A stretch of DNA of 64,000 nucleotides from Acinetobacter calcoaceticus (GTDB lineage Bacteria; Pseudomonadota; Gammaproteobacteria; Pseudomonadales; Moraxellaceae), in contig NZ_JADVKT010000001.1 in NCBI RefSeq assembly GCF_016508255.1, forward strand, positions 124,001-188,000. Direction: 5' to 3'. The notes beneath the pieces were generated by a model. It was not told the origin of the DNA. It worked only from the letters and a program-made list of their open reading frames with translations, and made no database searches. Of the stretch, positions 18,064-28,018 are shown piece after piece. How positions within the stretch are numbered: the stretch's first letter is position 1; every line of letters begins with the position of its first letter. The position numbers and the translations under genes were made by a program.

Positions 18064-19434
18064 ATGTTGCAAAAAGTTTTAATTGCAAACCGTGGTGAAA
18101 TCGCTTTACGAATTACCCGGGCTTGCAAAACATTAGGAATCAAGACTGTTGGTATCTATTCAGATGCCGATAAGGATTTGATGCATTTACGTTTTGTTGA
18201 TGAAGCAGTATGTATTGGTCCGGGTGCAAGTAGTGATAGCTATTTAAATATCCCGGCAATTATTACTGCTGCAGAAATTACCGGCGCCGATGCTATTCAT
18301 CCCGGCTATGGTTTTCTTTCAGAAAATGCTGAATTTGCTGAAATTGTAGAAAGTTCAGGTTTTACTTTTATTGGGCCTCGTCCAGAACATATTCGCCTTA
18401 TGGGGAACAAAGTTTCTGCGATTGTTGCCATGAAAAAAGCTGGTGTACCTACGGTACCTGGTTGCGACCATGCTGTGACCATCCACAATGCCTTAGCCGA
18501 AGCTAAAGAAATTGGCTTCCCGCTTATTGTTAAAGCGGCATCTGGTGGTGGTGGACGTGGTATGCGTATCGTTGAGCGTGTAGATACATTACTTGAATCA
18601 GTTCAAGCAGCACAACGCGATGCAGAAATGTGGTTTGGTGATGATACTGTTTACATGGAGCGTTTTTTACAAAAACCTCGCCATGTCGAAGTTCAAATCC
18701 TTGGTGATGGTAATGGTCATGCGATTCATTTATATGACCGCGACTGTTCATTACAACGTCGTCACCAAAAAGTGCTAGAAGAAGCACCTGCACCAAATCT
18801 ACCAGAACAAGCTCGAGCTGATATTTTAGAAGCGTGTGTTCATGCATGTCAGTTAATGCAATATCGTGGTGCTGGTACGTTTGAATTTTTATTTGAAGAC
18901 GGTGAATTCTTCTTTATCGAAATGAACACTCGTGTTCAGGTAGAGCACCCTGTTACTGAAATGGTTACTGGTGTTGATATCATTGAACAACAGCTACGTA
19001 TTGCAGGCGGCCTAGGACTAGAGCTTCAACAAGAAGATATCAAAGTTAGTGGTCATGCAATCGAATGTCGTATTAATGCAGAAGATCCAACAACTTTCTT
19101 ACCTTCACCAGGTAAAATTGAAAGTTTCTATGCGCCAGGCGGTGCAGGTATTCGTTTAGACTCTCATATCTATCCAGAATATAGCATTCCACCTTACTAT
19201 GATTCTATGATTGCCAAACTGATTTCTCATGGTAAAGACCGTGAAACGTCACTTGCGCGTATGCGTCAAGCATTAGATGAAATGATCCTTACAGGAATTA
19301 AAACCAATATTCCTCTGCATAAAGATCTTATTTTGCAAGATAAAAGCTTCTGCTCTCAAGCAATGGACATCCATTACCTTGAAAAACACTTGCTAAAGCA
19401 ATTGGAAGAAAAGAAGAAAGCTGAAACTGCATAA
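18064..19434 (+). CDS. accC: Acetyl-CoA carboxylase, biotin carboxylase subunit
   Basis: A 456-residue ATP-grasp enzyme that carboxylates the biotin on AccB. It shows the amino-terminal [20 protein letters not shown], the glycine-rich loop [14 protein letters not shown], the catalytic segment [16 protein letters not shown] and the carboxy-terminal [14 protein letters not shown] block ([15 protein letters not shown]). The length is standard. It directly follows accB and ends just before a bidirectional terminator, so aroQ-accB-accC is a closed unit. Confidence 0.97.
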   Translation: MLQKVLIANRGEIALRITRACKTLGIKTVGIYSDADKDLMHLRFVDEAVCIGPGASSDSYLNIPAIITAAEITGADAIHPGYGFLSENAEFAEIVESSGFTFIGPRPEHIRLMGNKVSAIVAMKKAGVPTVPGCDHAVTIHNALAEAKEIGFPLIVKAASGGGGRGMRIVERVDTLLESVQAAQRDAEMWFGDDTVYMERFLQKPRHVEVQILGDGNGHAIHLYDRDCSLQRRHQKVLEEAPAPNLPEQARADILEACVHACQLMQYRGAGTFEFLFEDGEFFFIEMNTRVQVEHPVTEMVTGVDIIEQQLRIAGGLGLELQQEDIKVSGHAIECRINAEDPTTFLPSPGKIESFYAPGGAGIRLDSHIYPEYSIPPYYDSMIAKLISHGKDRETSLARMRQALDEMILTGIKTNIPLHKDLILQDKSFCSQAMDIHYLEKHLLKQLEEKKKAETA

Positions 19435-19435
19435 T

Positions 19436-19469
19436 AAAAAAGCCTCTTATAAATAAGAGGCTTTTTTTA
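19436..19469. terminator. Bidirectional terminator between accC and the convergent gene
   Basis: AAGCCTCTTA-TAAA-TAAGAGGCTT with A residues on the left and seven T residues on the right. It sits between the convergent accC and the gene at 19481 and serves both. Confidence 0.92.
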
Positions 19470-19480
19470 TATCTAATACT

Positions 19481-19984
19481 TTATGGCAGTACTTTGCGTA
19501 AAGTCGCAAAACACTTCTCACCCTTAGCGGTTGAACAGAAATTGATAGTATGATCATTTTTCCATTGTACAAAATATTGAGAAACATCACCTGTTTGATC
19601 TTGCTGCTGACCAGAACAATCCACTTTATTATTATCAAATTTAATTTGCATCACTAAAGCTGCTAACTGCTCTTTAGGATCATCGGCTGGTTGATATTCA
19701 TATAAACCATATGACCATTCTTGACCACTTTTGATCACCACATCATTACTACTACGGAAGTTATAATATTCCACACATTTCTTATTATTTGGAATTTCCA
19801 TTCCCCATAATCCCATAATTTCAGGACGCGTAACAATACGTATAGCATTAGGATTACTTGCGGTACGAACGGGTTGTTCAGCTGGTTGCTGAGTCGCCGT
19901 TTCTGCCACAGCAAAACCAGAACAAGCCCACAATAATCCAATAATATAAATATTTTTCATAGATTTATTAATCATTAAACGCAT
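19481..19984 (-). CDS. Secreted hypothetical protein
   Basis: A protein of up to 167 residues that I do not recognise. It has a signal peptide (core IYIIGLLWACSGFAVA, cleavage before ET) if read from the third methionine (19960, 159 residues), which is probably the real start. After a Thr/Gln/Pro-rich linker the mature part has four cysteines (CVEYY, DCSGQ, FCSTA, CFATL) that could form two disulfides in the periplasm, and a beta-rich appearance with a WGMEIP segment. It is a single gene convergent with accC and codirectional with the MFS gene upstream. Lipocalin-like or inhibitor-like folds are possible but unsupported. Confidence 0.75.
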   Translation of the reverse strand: MRLMINKSMKNIYIIGLLWACSGFAVAETATQQPAEQPVRTASNPNAIRIVTRPEIMGLWGMEIPNNKKCVEYYNFRSSNDVVIKSGQEWSYGLYEYQPADDPKEQLAALVMQIKFDNNKVDCSGQQQDQTGDVSQYFVQWKNDHTINFCSTAKGEKCFATLRKVLP

Positions 19985-20137
19985 GAAGTTAAGTTAGCAT
20001 ATTTTTTGATAAATTCACTGGTTCATAACCATATAAAAACAATATTTTTCAACTGTAACGTGCTACAACAAGTCATCAAACAATTTTATATTTACTTGCT
20101 TTTTTCAATATAAATGCCTTTTTTCATCATCTCAAAC

Positions 20138-21304
20138 TTATGTTGCTGAAGAATCAATTTGCTTAGGAAGCCACATTACAAAGCATAAACCTAAAAGTAC
20201 AACCACGCTGGCACACATAAAGATAACCTCACCTGAAAGAATTTTCCAAAAATGTCCAGCCAGAACACTACCAAAAGCTACACCCAATCCCCACATAGTG
20301 CTGTAAAGAGCTTGTCCACGTCCTTGTTGTCCAGCCGAGAAGTTTTGAAAAATAACTCGCATCGCAATTAGGTGAAATAAGCCGAAACTAAAAGCATGCA
20401 AGCACTGTGCAAAAAGTTGACCAATAAAGTAATGCGAGAATAATGCAACTAACATCCAACGTATGCTCGTCAATAGCAAACAAACAACTACTAAACTACG
20501 CCACGAAAAATGTTGAAAAACTTTTGAAGCAATTGAAAACATAAAAATTTCTGCAAAAACCCCTATAGCCCATAAAAATCCAATTTCAGTCGTACTGAAA
20601 TTCAAAGATTTCAGGAAATTACTATAAAAACTATAAAAAGGCGCATGTGAAAAAAGTAAAATAAATTCAATTGTAAAAAATGCAGCTACTGTCGGGCGTT
20701 TAAGCACAGGAAGTAAAGGCTCTAAATGCTTTTGTGAGGTAGGTGCACCATCCGGTTCTCGGATAGTGAAAGACCAAATAAATGCCAATGACGCAATAAT
20801 TAATAATAAAATCGGGAGCATCGAAATAGGTACGATTTCTAGAAGCGCACCAATAACAAATACGCCCACAATGAATCCAACAGACCCCCACTTACGGATT
20901 TTGCCATAAAGTTTAGCTTTTTGATCGCCCAACCAAAATAAAGTAACGCCTTCAAATTGAGCTAAAATAGCATTTTGAAAAAAGCTAAAAATAAGCATGA
21001 GTAAAGCAATGGATTGAAACGTATTTGGAACTAGAAAAATAGCCAACCATATACATGATTCCATCCAAGTTGCCAGCCGCACAAGTAGCATTCTCTTACC
21101 AGACTTGTCAGCAATCCATCCCCAAACTAAAGGTGCAAAAAAACGCGTTATAATGGCAATTGATGATAAAACACCAATTTGTTGGTAGTTAAATCCTTGA
21201 TCTTGAAGATATAAATTCCAATACGGCATAAATGTGCCAACAATGGAATAGTAAAAGAAGTAGAATCCGCCGAGTCTAGTTTGGATTGTAAGAGGTTGGA
21301 ACAA
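20138..21304 (-). CDS. MFS transporter (nucleoside/phenylpropionate-permease-like group)
   Basis: A 388-residue integral membrane protein with about twelve helices. The start LGGFYFFYYSIVGTFMPYWNLYL and the loop WGWIADKSGKRMLLVR resemble the MFS_1-like group that includes HcaT-type permeases. The internal segment QAKLYGKIRKWGSVGF, after the sixth helix region, is also usual there. No substrate genes lie next to it, so substrate and direction of transport are unknown. It stands alone between the secreted hypothetical gene and the pilus operon; upstream sequence is AT-rich. Confidence 0.8.
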   Translation of the reverse strand: MFQPLTIQTRLGGFYFFYYSIVGTFMPYWNLYLQDQGFNYQQIGVLSSIAIITRFFAPLVWGWIADKSGKRMLLVRLATWMESCIWLAIFLVPNTFQSIALLMLIFSFFQNAILAQFEGVTLFWLGDQKAKLYGKIRKWGSVGFIVGVFVIGALLEIVPISMLPILLLIIASLAFIWSFTIREPDGAPTSQKHLEPLLPVLKRPTVAAFFTIEFILLFSHAPFYSFYSNFLKSLNFSTTEIGFLWAIGVFAEIFMFSIASKVFQHFSWRSLVVVCLLLTSIRWMLVALFSHYFIGQLFAQCLHAFSFGLFHLIAMRVIFQNFSAGQQGRGQALYSTMWGLGVAFGSVLAGHFWKILSGEVIFMCASVVVLLGLCFVMWLPKQIDSSAT

Positions 21305-21790
21305 GTTGTAAACCTTAGTATTTTCAATAGGTTAAAATTCGAGATAGCTATATATCAGAACATCCCAACCCTACAATTTTAACATTTTGTTTTCCAATAC
21401 AAATAACTAATTTATTAATAACAATATGGCCCCAAAAGCTCTTTTTATTGATAAGAAAGAATAAATAAAGATAATAGAATTGTAATTTAATTTGTACAAT
21501 GTGTTAACTTGTGTAAAAATACATTTAATATTCATAAGGTATTTATTCATCTGATGTTTTTTCTTATTTTTTTAATTTGTCTTTTCCTGTTTTTACTTAT
21601 TCTAAAACAACATTACCGTTAATCACATTTTTACATCTATCTTTTCTTTAAAAGCTCTTCTACTTCTTTTAAATTAGAACAATTAAAATCAAATTTATAG
21701 ATAACTAAATGTTCAAATAAAACTTGGCTTTAAGCACCAAATCTAAAACTCACAGCTATTCACACCACCAACCGAGCAACGTAAATACAA
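21305..21790. other. AT-rich intergenic region between MFS gene and pilus operon
   Basis: 486 bases containing the MFS promoter region and the 3' trailer of the pilus operon. The only coding possibility I see is a 22-codon, very hydrophobic frame on the plus strand at 21554-21622, which is not called as a gene. No convincing terminator was found. Confidence 0.5.
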
Positions 21791-22819
21791 TCAATAAGTT
21801 ACCGTAACAACTATCGTGTCTGAGTAGCTACCAGGAGTCGTTGAAATAGTAGTACCTTGTGGAATTTTTCCATAGACATTTGTACTTTGAGCACTCCCCG
21901 ATCCCGTCTTAGAAACACCACCAGAGCCTCCAACCGAGGTTATACCACCTGTAGTGTCCCATACTGTACTATAAGTCGAGTTCTGATAAAGTTGATAAGG
22001 AATATATTGGCTACTACCATTTGCCATACGTCTAAAGCCCCCAGTAATGCGGTTATTACCATCTCCTAAATAAATACTATATGGAGTTGCATTATTACAA
22101 GTCGTATTCACAGCTCCTTGAGCTGTGTAATCATGGCTAGTCGTACCAATATCAGTAATATTGCCAAAATCGACATTTGATGTTGAATCTAATTGGCACA
22201 AACTCGGTACAACATAATTAGCAGTTATAGTGGCGTTGCCTGAATCCCAACCGCCTCCGCTATCCCCTTCACACACAGTGCTAGAGCTTGCTTGCATGTC
22301 CCAAAAAAGCTGAACCGTACCAGTATATGTTCCTTTAGGGTATGCAATGAGAGAACCAGTGCGGGCTGGTACCTTCACATTGACCGAGTAACTAATAATA
22401 TTATTTGAAGCAACCGTTTTCACTGGTCCATACCAAACATTTGAGGTCTGGTTCGCGGTAGAAGAACCCGCTCCACCTACAGTTGCAGTGACCGTATAAG
22501 GTAATGAAACACTATTATTGGTGTTTGTAGTTCCCGTAAATACGGTTTTCATGCACATATAAGGTGAAATTTCAGGAGTAGTACGTCCCCCTAGACAGCT
22601 AATAGTGCCGGAAAAATTGATGTTTGCATCACTATTAATAGTAGCAGCCGTATAGGTATACGTACTGTTAGTGGTTCCAGTTACCGTACAAGCAGCATGT
22701 GCCGAACTAAAAAATGCATATAATATAAAAAACAGAACAATCGTTAAAATATACTTTATGGCCAATGAAAACTTTTTGCCCTTTATCCAAAGACTATGAC
22801 TCGCAGTATTTATCGACAT
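21791..22819 (-). CDS. Spore coat U domain tip adhesin of a Csu-like pilus
   Basis: A 342-residue two-domain SCPU protein. A long signal/anchor (core ILTIVLFFILYAFFSSAHA) is followed by an N-terminal domain (about 43-200) and a C-terminal pilin domain (about 205-342) ending SDTIVVTVTY, the donor-strand-compatible finish shared with the small pilin of this operon. In the archaic Csu pilus the two-domain subunit CsuE sits at the tip and binds surfaces; this protein has the same design and place (last gene). Its start overlaps the usher stop by ten bases, with a GGGA site before the ATG. Binding target unknown. Confidence 0.83.
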   Translation of the reverse strand: MSINTASHSLWIKGKKFSLAIKYILTIVLFFILYAFFSSAHAACTVTGTTNSTYTYTAATINSDANINFSGTISCLGGRTTPEISPYMCMKTVFTGTTNTNNSVSLPYTVTATVGGAGSSTANQTSNVWYGPVKTVASNNIISYSVNVKVPARTGSLIAYPKGTYTGTVQLFWDMQASSSTVCEGDSGGGWDSGNATITANYVVPSLCQLDSTSNVDFGNITDIGTTSHDYTAQGAVNTTCNNATPYSIYLGDGNNRITGGFRRMANGSSQYIPYQLYQNSTYSTVWDTTGGITSVGGSGGVSKTGSGSAQSTNVYGKIPQGTTISTTPGSYSDTIVVTVTY

Positions 22820-25248
22820 ACATAAGGTCCCAATTTTTTAGCGCTGTATTGCTTATTTTCATACGCAAAATTAACTTGGCATGAACCATGATCGAGAAGA
22901 TCTACTTCAAGTTTGTTTTGTTTCAATAAATTTGGAACAAATACTTCACCGTCGTAGCCCACCACACCCTCTTGTTGCCCATTAATTCGAACACTGTAAC
23001 CTGGCAATAATGGCGAGTTGTTCGAATCAACAAGTTTTACTAATCCTGAAATAACCTGATGAGCACCAAAATCAATCAAGGTTCCTTGGCGATAACCCAC
23101 GAATGCTGTTTGGTTAGTCGATGTAACATCCCATTCTAAAGGTAAATATGATGGATCTAGATAGATATGATGAAGCTGGTAAGGTCTTAAATTTGCAATT
23201 AAGAATCGACCGGTTCGATCAGTCGCTCCTAAATTTACTCCACCATTTAGAATTTGGCTTTGCGGTCCGGCATTAGTCACAACCGCGTAACCCTCTCCAA
23301 TTTCATTGGCCGCAAAAATCCGTCCTGCTGCTGCAACCAATGATCCAGTCGCTGAAAGTGCAACCTGATCGTTCTCTCCAATTCGGTTATAGCGACCTGT
23401 TAAGTAGGCAGCACGGGCACGGTAAGAGGCATAGATTGATGCGTTATTCTCTTGTGAATCCTGATCATGTTCAACATAACCTCCCCATCCAAATGCACCG
23501 ATTTGTGGGTCGCTAAATCCATTTATTTCTTGTCTATACGTTGTTTTACCACTTTCATTAGAAATACTTGTAATCGCATTCATTTTACTAGACGGTGTAT
23601 AACGCAGCGCAAAGTAAATGCCATAGTCCTTATGGTTTTCATAATCTTTATACGCTGAAGTATAAAACCCCCAGTTCTTGTTAATACTTCCGCTTAAATT
23701 GGCAGACAATAACTTGTAGGAGTTGTCGCTATATTTGATCTGGTTATAACCCAGATAAACCCCATAGCCTGTATAAAAATTATAGTTAATTCCTGCCCTG
23801 AATATCTCATCTGCCAATGCACTGTAGCTCAGATAGTTCTGTGGTTCAGAAGTAATCTGGTTCTCTTTTAAATATCGAATTTGTGACACACGGGCAAGAT
23901 CAAAGTAATTATCAAATACTCTGCGGTAACTGGTATTAAACGAAATGTTCTTACTAATCCGTCCTTCTAAACCAACCAAGGCAGAATAGCCGTTCTCATC
24001 TTTATACTGGCTTGCTGCAATGTCGGCATTAATCACCCCAAAGCCAAACAGGTTCTTGGCAAAACCCGTCCCGAGGTTTGACAAGCCGTCTGTTGAAGCC
24101 TCAGCACCACCGCTTAAAGTCAGTGAGTTGCTGTAACCGTATCGAATCGCACTAGACGCAAAAGTGGCATCATCATAATCGTTTGAATATAGCCCATAGT
24201 TATAGCGTGGAACTCCGACATCTACGGAAAATTCATTAATGCCTTTTGCTAAAATCTTAGATGAAAAATAGTAAGGTTTTTTGGTAATGCTCTGCTGCCC
24301 CGTTGCATCGGTAGTCACGAGGGTGACTTCATTGCCAGAAATAAACGGGAGCTGCTTAATATCAAATGGACCTGAAGGTACCAACCCCGAATAAATCTTT
24401 TGCTGGTTGACGTATAAATCTAGAGTCGAAGGCAGTGCTGCCGAACCAGAAAATTGCGGTAGTGCCGAGGTAACAATATCACCCCGTTGGGTATAAGCAC
24501 TTGACCACTGGAAACCTGCTAGACGTACACTATTGCCCCAGTCAGAACTATTGGAAATAAAGTCCCCTAAGGTATATATCCGGATTTTTTCAGGGTCTAC
24601 ATATTGCCATTTACTTTCCAGACGCACCCACTTTTCATGGCTATAACTAGTTTCATTACTACCGTTGTATAAAACCCCTGAAGAAAAGTTACCAACCGCG
24701 CTGTTAAAAATGCCTTCTGCTGAACCGGAGAAAATATTCTCGTCATTGGCCATGGTGTGATACAGGCTATAGTTCAAAATAGCCGCGTTTAAGGGTTTCC
24801 TTTTGAGTAAATGAGGACTGGTGATCTGCTGACCATTTAAGTCCACTGAATAGTCTGTCAACATATTCGAAGGAACTTGTAAGTTTAGAGACTGCTCATT
24901 TTCTACATATTTAAACTGGATTTCTTTTAGCTCGTTAATACACACCCATTGGCTGTCAGGAATATGCTCATCCATTTTCACTCTTAAAACTTTTAAGTCA
25001 CGAGAGCGGATATACAGCTTTCCATTTTGATCTTGGCGTACCGACATTAAATCTGTTGAAATATTCGAGTTAATAGAAATCTTCAAGAAAAGCTGTGTGT
25101 ATGCCTTACCAGAATTAAACACCTGATGAGAAGAGTTTGTAACTTCGGGAATACTTGGTAAAGCAACATTAGTATTATCTTGCAATGATTCAGCAAAAGC
25201 ATGAATCGGCAAGTACATAACACATAAGGCACTTACGAGATATTTCAT
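22810..25248 (-). CDS. Outer-membrane usher of an archaic chaperone-usher pilus
   Basis: An 812-residue FimD/CsuD-type usher with a signal peptide (VMYLPIHAFA), an amino-terminal chaperone-binding domain, a 24-strand barrel interrupted by the plug region (PQFSGSAALPSTLDLYVNQQ) and a carboxy-terminal domain with GLVKLVDSNNSPLLPGYSV and YDGEVFVPNL. It receives chaperone-subunit complexes and polymerises the pilus across the outer membrane. An AGAGG site precedes the ATG; the gene is 10 bases after the chaperone stop and overlaps the adhesin. Length and domain order are normal. Confidence 0.92.
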   Translation of the reverse strand: MKYLVSALCVMYLPIHAFAESLQDNTNVALPSIPEVTNSSHQVFNSGKAYTQLFLKISINSNISTDLMSVRQDQNGKLYIRSRDLKVLRVKMDEHIPDSQWVCINELKEIQFKYVENEQSLNLQVPSNMLTDYSVDLNGQQITSPHLLKRKPLNAAILNYSLYHTMANDENIFSGSAEGIFNSAVGNFSSGVLYNGSNETSYSHEKWVRLESKWQYVDPEKIRIYTLGDFISNSSDWGNSVRLAGFQWSSAYTQRGDIVTSALPQFSGSAALPSTLDLYVNQQKIYSGLVPSGPFDIKQLPFISGNEVTLVTTDATGQQSITKKPYYFSSKILAKGINEFSVDVGVPRYNYGLYSNDYDDATFASSAIRYGYSNSLTLSGGAEASTDGLSNLGTGFAKNLFGFGVINADIAASQYKDENGYSALVGLEGRISKNISFNTSYRRVFDNYFDLARVSQIRYLKENQITSEPQNYLSYSALADEIFRAGINYNFYTGYGVYLGYNQIKYSDNSYKLLSANLSGSINKNWGFYTSAYKDYENHKDYGIYFALRYTPSSKMNAITSISNESGKTTYRQEINGFSDPQIGAFGWGGYVEHDQDSQENNASIYASYRARAAYLTGRYNRIGENDQVALSATGSLVAAAGRIFAANEIGEGYAVVTNAGPQSQILNGGVNLGATDRTGRFLIANLRPYQLHHIYLDPSYLPLEWDVTSTNQTAFVGYRQGTLIDFGAHQVISGLVKLVDSNNSPLLPGYSVRINGQQEGVVGYDGEVFVPNLLKQNKLEVDLLDHGSCQVNFAYENKQYSAKKLGPYVCR

Positions 25249-25258
25249 GTGTGCCTCT

Positions 25259-25966
25259 TTAAAGAGATGTTTGCTTACCGTTAATATTCAGTGAAATATT
25301 ATATTTATGATCAGTTTGAAATTTAAAATCAGGGCTAATATTAAAATTTCTTGATTTGCCAGCAAGAATATAACCATTCACCGTATTTACTTTGATGGCA
25401 TAGCTTTTATTTGCTGTTATATCAAGAAGTGTTAAATTACTTAAAAGTGCATGTCGATTGCCAACATTACTCATTGTAAGATAAGAATTATTTTGCTCTT
25501 GATGTATTGACCAATTCAGTTTAGTCATTGCATCTTTATTTACGACAAATACAGGCAATGACGAACGTAGTAGTACGTTAACCCCTTGATCCGCTTTACG
25601 GTTGTCAATCGGTTTTGGTAATTCATCAATAATAATGCGGTAGGTTTGTTCGCCAGAAACAGGTGCTGGATTAATTCTAACTACACGTAAGTTATAAGAA
25701 TCATTGGGTTGTAATTTTAAAAACGGTGGGCTAATTGCGATATCATCGGTAGGGATTAATTGATCTTGCCCAGCATTTTGGCGCCATTCAAATACACGTA
25801 CCTGCAAATCAGTGCTTTCATTTGACTGGTTATATAAACTAATTGAGGATGCCGCTTGATCGTTTAACATTTCAACACTTACAGGCGAAAGGCGAATTGA
25901 TGCAGCGTTCAGCATACTAGGCAAAAATAACAATAAACTTGTAGTAACAAAGATATTTTTTCTCAT
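25259..25966 (-). CDS. Periplasmic pilus chaperone
   Basis: A 235-residue PapD/CsuC-type chaperone with a signal peptide ending near LNAAS, then two immunoglobulin-like domains. IRLSPVSVEMLNDQAASSISLYN is the first edge strand, SYNLRVVRINP carries the conserved arginine region, and RIIIDELPKP is the usual chaperone signature before the second domain. It folds subunits in the periplasm by donor-strand complementation and passes them to the usher. It lies between the pilin and usher genes as in csu-type operons. Confidence 0.9.
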   Translation of the reverse strand: MRKNIFVTTSLLLFLPSMLNAASIRLSPVSVEMLNDQAASSISLYNQSNESTDLQVRVFEWRQNAGQDQLIPTDDIAISPPFLKLQPNDSYNLRVVRINPAPVSGEQTYRIIIDELPKPIDNRKADQGVNVLLRSSLPVFVVNKDAMTKLNWSIHQEQNNSYLTMSNVGNRHALLSNLTLLDITANKSYAIKVNTVNGYILAGKSRNFNISPDFKFQTDHKYNISLNINGKQTSL

Positions 25967-26048
25967 GATTTGCCCAGAACTACTTTTCTCAAATTAGGCT
26001 AGCTCTCTCAAACAAGAGCTAGCAGCGACACATAAAACTTATTAAAAA

Positions 26049-26579
26049 TTAATAAGTCACTGTTACAGTTACAGTGTCAACATAGCTACCTGCGCTTGGC
26101 AAAGTTGAGCCAGCAGGGATACGGCCATAGACGTTAACAGTTTGTGCTGCACCAGTACCAGTTCCGCTGTAGGCTGTTGTTGCAATACCAATCGCTGTTG
26201 CACGGTTAGTGTCAGAGAAAAGGTTATAAGGAATAAATTCGTTGCTTGTTGCTCCACCAATCATACGACGTTGGGTCGTTTGAGCATTTTTACCGGCATC
26301 AAAAGCCAAAGTCCATGGCACAGTGTTGTTACATAGAACTTTGATTGCAGTACCACCTGTCGTTGTAGTGTCTGCATCGACGTTACTAGCAAGAGAACTT
26401 AAAGTACCGAAATCTAAAACTGCATTTGAAGTTGTACCTGTAGCTGAAGTATTCAATACACAACTATTTGTAATTGTTGCTTTAACAGTCAAGGTACCTG
26501 TTGCTGTTGCAGCATTTGCGGCATTGATAGACATTAAACCCATAGTAATTGCTGATAAACAAATGAGAGACTTTTTCAT
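26049..26579 (-). CDS. Spore coat U domain major pilin, CsuA/B-like
   Basis: A 176-residue secreted SCPU pilin: signal peptide to NAANA, a cysteine pair typical of the family (NSCVLNT and VLCNNTVPW), and the characteristic end YVDTVTVTVTY. It is the first and shortest gene of the operon and therefore probably the major shaft subunit. The AAGG ribosome-binding site lies before the ATG. The gene is strongly Thr/Ala-rich, normal for such pilins. The upstream 537 bases should contain the operon promoter. Confidence 0.88.
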   Translation of the reverse strand: MKKSLICLSAITMGLMSINAANAATATGTLTVKATITNSCVLNTSATGTTSNAVLDFGTLSSLASNVDADTTTTGGTAIKVLCNNTVPWTLAFDAGKNAQTTQRRMIGGATSNEFIPYNLFSDTNRATAIGIATTAYSGTGTGAAQTVNVYGRIPAGSTLPSAGSYVDTVTVTVTY

Positions 26580-27117
26580 GGTTGAAAACCTTTTTTTTAC
26601 ATTACGCCAATAAAATTAATAGATGTAAAAACTAGCCTTCCCCATCACAATCACTAGCTTTTCTGATTGTTTTTTCAAAGCGTTATTTCTTTACTCTACT
26701 AGTCGCGCATAATACAAAAAAACAACAAAAACACTAACATGAGTTTCATTCTAAATATCAATTAACAATTCAAATTCTGATGAATTTCTCAATTATAAAA
26801 AATTTTATGGTTTATCACACTTTTTATATCTATTTTCGATACTTCTATTCATCTTTTATTAGTTTTACTAAAAAAATTATATTTTTTCATTAGTTAAAGT
26901 TTACCATTACTTTCAGTATTTTACGTTTTTTTAACCTTTGGTTAAAAAAATAAGAACAAAAAGTAAGCTTCTGATTGTTCTATATATTTTAAATGAATAA
27001 GAAAAGAATATTTTATGAATAAGAAATCTAAGTAATTCATACCAATTCTAAGAATTTAAAAAAAGTTTTAGCAATTAGACAAAACTTTTCATTTACCAGA
27101 AGTAAGATAACGTTAGC
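26580..27117. other. Promoter region of the pilus operon
   Basis: 538 bases, extremely AT-rich, with long T and A runs. No gene and no recognised operator were seen. Such AT-rich DNA is a usual H-NS target, which would fit silencing of a surface pilus, but that is inference. Confidence 0.45.
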
Positions 27118-27549
27118 TTAATTATTTCTAAAAATTAAATGAAAAAACAAGCCGAGAAATCCACCTACCATAGCAAAACCTAACTGTATATAGGCTTTGC
27201 CATACCAAGCCAGTTTCCTAAATTGATAGTCTGCACTGTTAGAGTTGATCACAAATATATTTCTCATATCCCAACTATGAAATCCTTTGGGTCTTTCGGC
27301 AAAAAAATCTAGAATGGGTGTAAACCCTAAAACAAATAAAATACCAAGCAAGGGATAAACGATACATCCCGGAAAGATAGGGTTCTTCTTTCGTTCCATG
27401 TAATCAAATATTATAGCCGCGGCAACTAATAAACTTTCTATTAGGGCTACTTTTTTGAAAGTATATAGATCAAAACCTAGATAGAACATTAAAGTTAAGA
27501 AAAAGACTCCTGTTAGAAGAAAAGAGCATATTAATAGTTTCCAATTCAT
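27118..27549 (-). CDS. Small integral membrane protein of unknown function
   Basis: A 143-residue protein with four likely membrane segments (LLICSFLLTGVFFLTLMFYL, VALIESLLVAAAIIF, IVYPLLGILFVLGFTPIL, IQLGFAMVGGFLGLFFHLIF) and a hydrophilic loop around ERPKGFHSWDMRN. I do not recognise the family. It is a single gene, divergent from the glutamate-synthase-like gene and not tightly linked to the pilus operon. Coding status is supported by length in AT-rich DNA and the regular alternation of membrane helices. Confidence 0.65.
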   Translation of the reverse strand: MNWKLLICSFLLTGVFFLTLMFYLGFDLYTFKKVALIESLLVAAAIIFDYMERKKNPIFPGCIVYPLLGILFVLGFTPILDFFAERPKGFHSWDMRNIFVINSNSADYQFRKLAWYGKAYIQLGFAMVGGFLGLFFHLIFRNN

Positions 27550-28018
27550 TGCAGTCCTTCAATAATTTTTTAGAATCTTATATCGTTGTAGTAATCGCTA
27601 TTGAAAATATGATTTCAATGTATCTATATTAGCAAAAAACAATTAAATAGCACAGTATTGACCGCCCCCCAAAATGTACAAATAACACTCAAACATTTTT
27701 CTAACATTTAAATAAATCTAAATTTACCTTTAATTGATATATATAAATTTTTAGAAAAATATTTAATAAAATATAGTTTCCATTACAGCTAAATATTTAT
27801 GAAATCTATTAATTTTATAATTTATCTCGCCCCTTAAAAGCTTCGAATTAAATATTATTTATCGTTAAAATATTTTCTATTTAAAAATATATTTCTAAAT
27901 TGAACGAACCTTTGAATGTACTCTTTCTTCTCCTTTAAAACTAACAATTCCATACTTGTAGTTTTACTTGCTTCTTGGCAAGGTATGTACCAGTAAAACA
28001 TTAGGAATTTGTTCCAAC
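27550..28018. other. AT-rich divergent intergenic region
   Basis: About 470 bases between divergent genes. A TTG-initiated 17-codon extension of the downstream reading frame (from 27968) is discounted. No operator or RNA gene was recognised. Confidence 0.45.

Noticed and set aside
21791..26579. Naming the pilus operon prpABCD (photoregulated pilus)
   Set aside because: Gene order fits, but relative distance and direction to aceI and plc do not agree with my recollection of where prp lies in reference genomes, so no symbol is given.
27968..28018. TTG-initiated extension of the FMN glutamate-synthase-like protein
   Set aside because: The extension lacks a ribosome-binding site and the ATG at 28019 gives a normal start before the first membrane helix.
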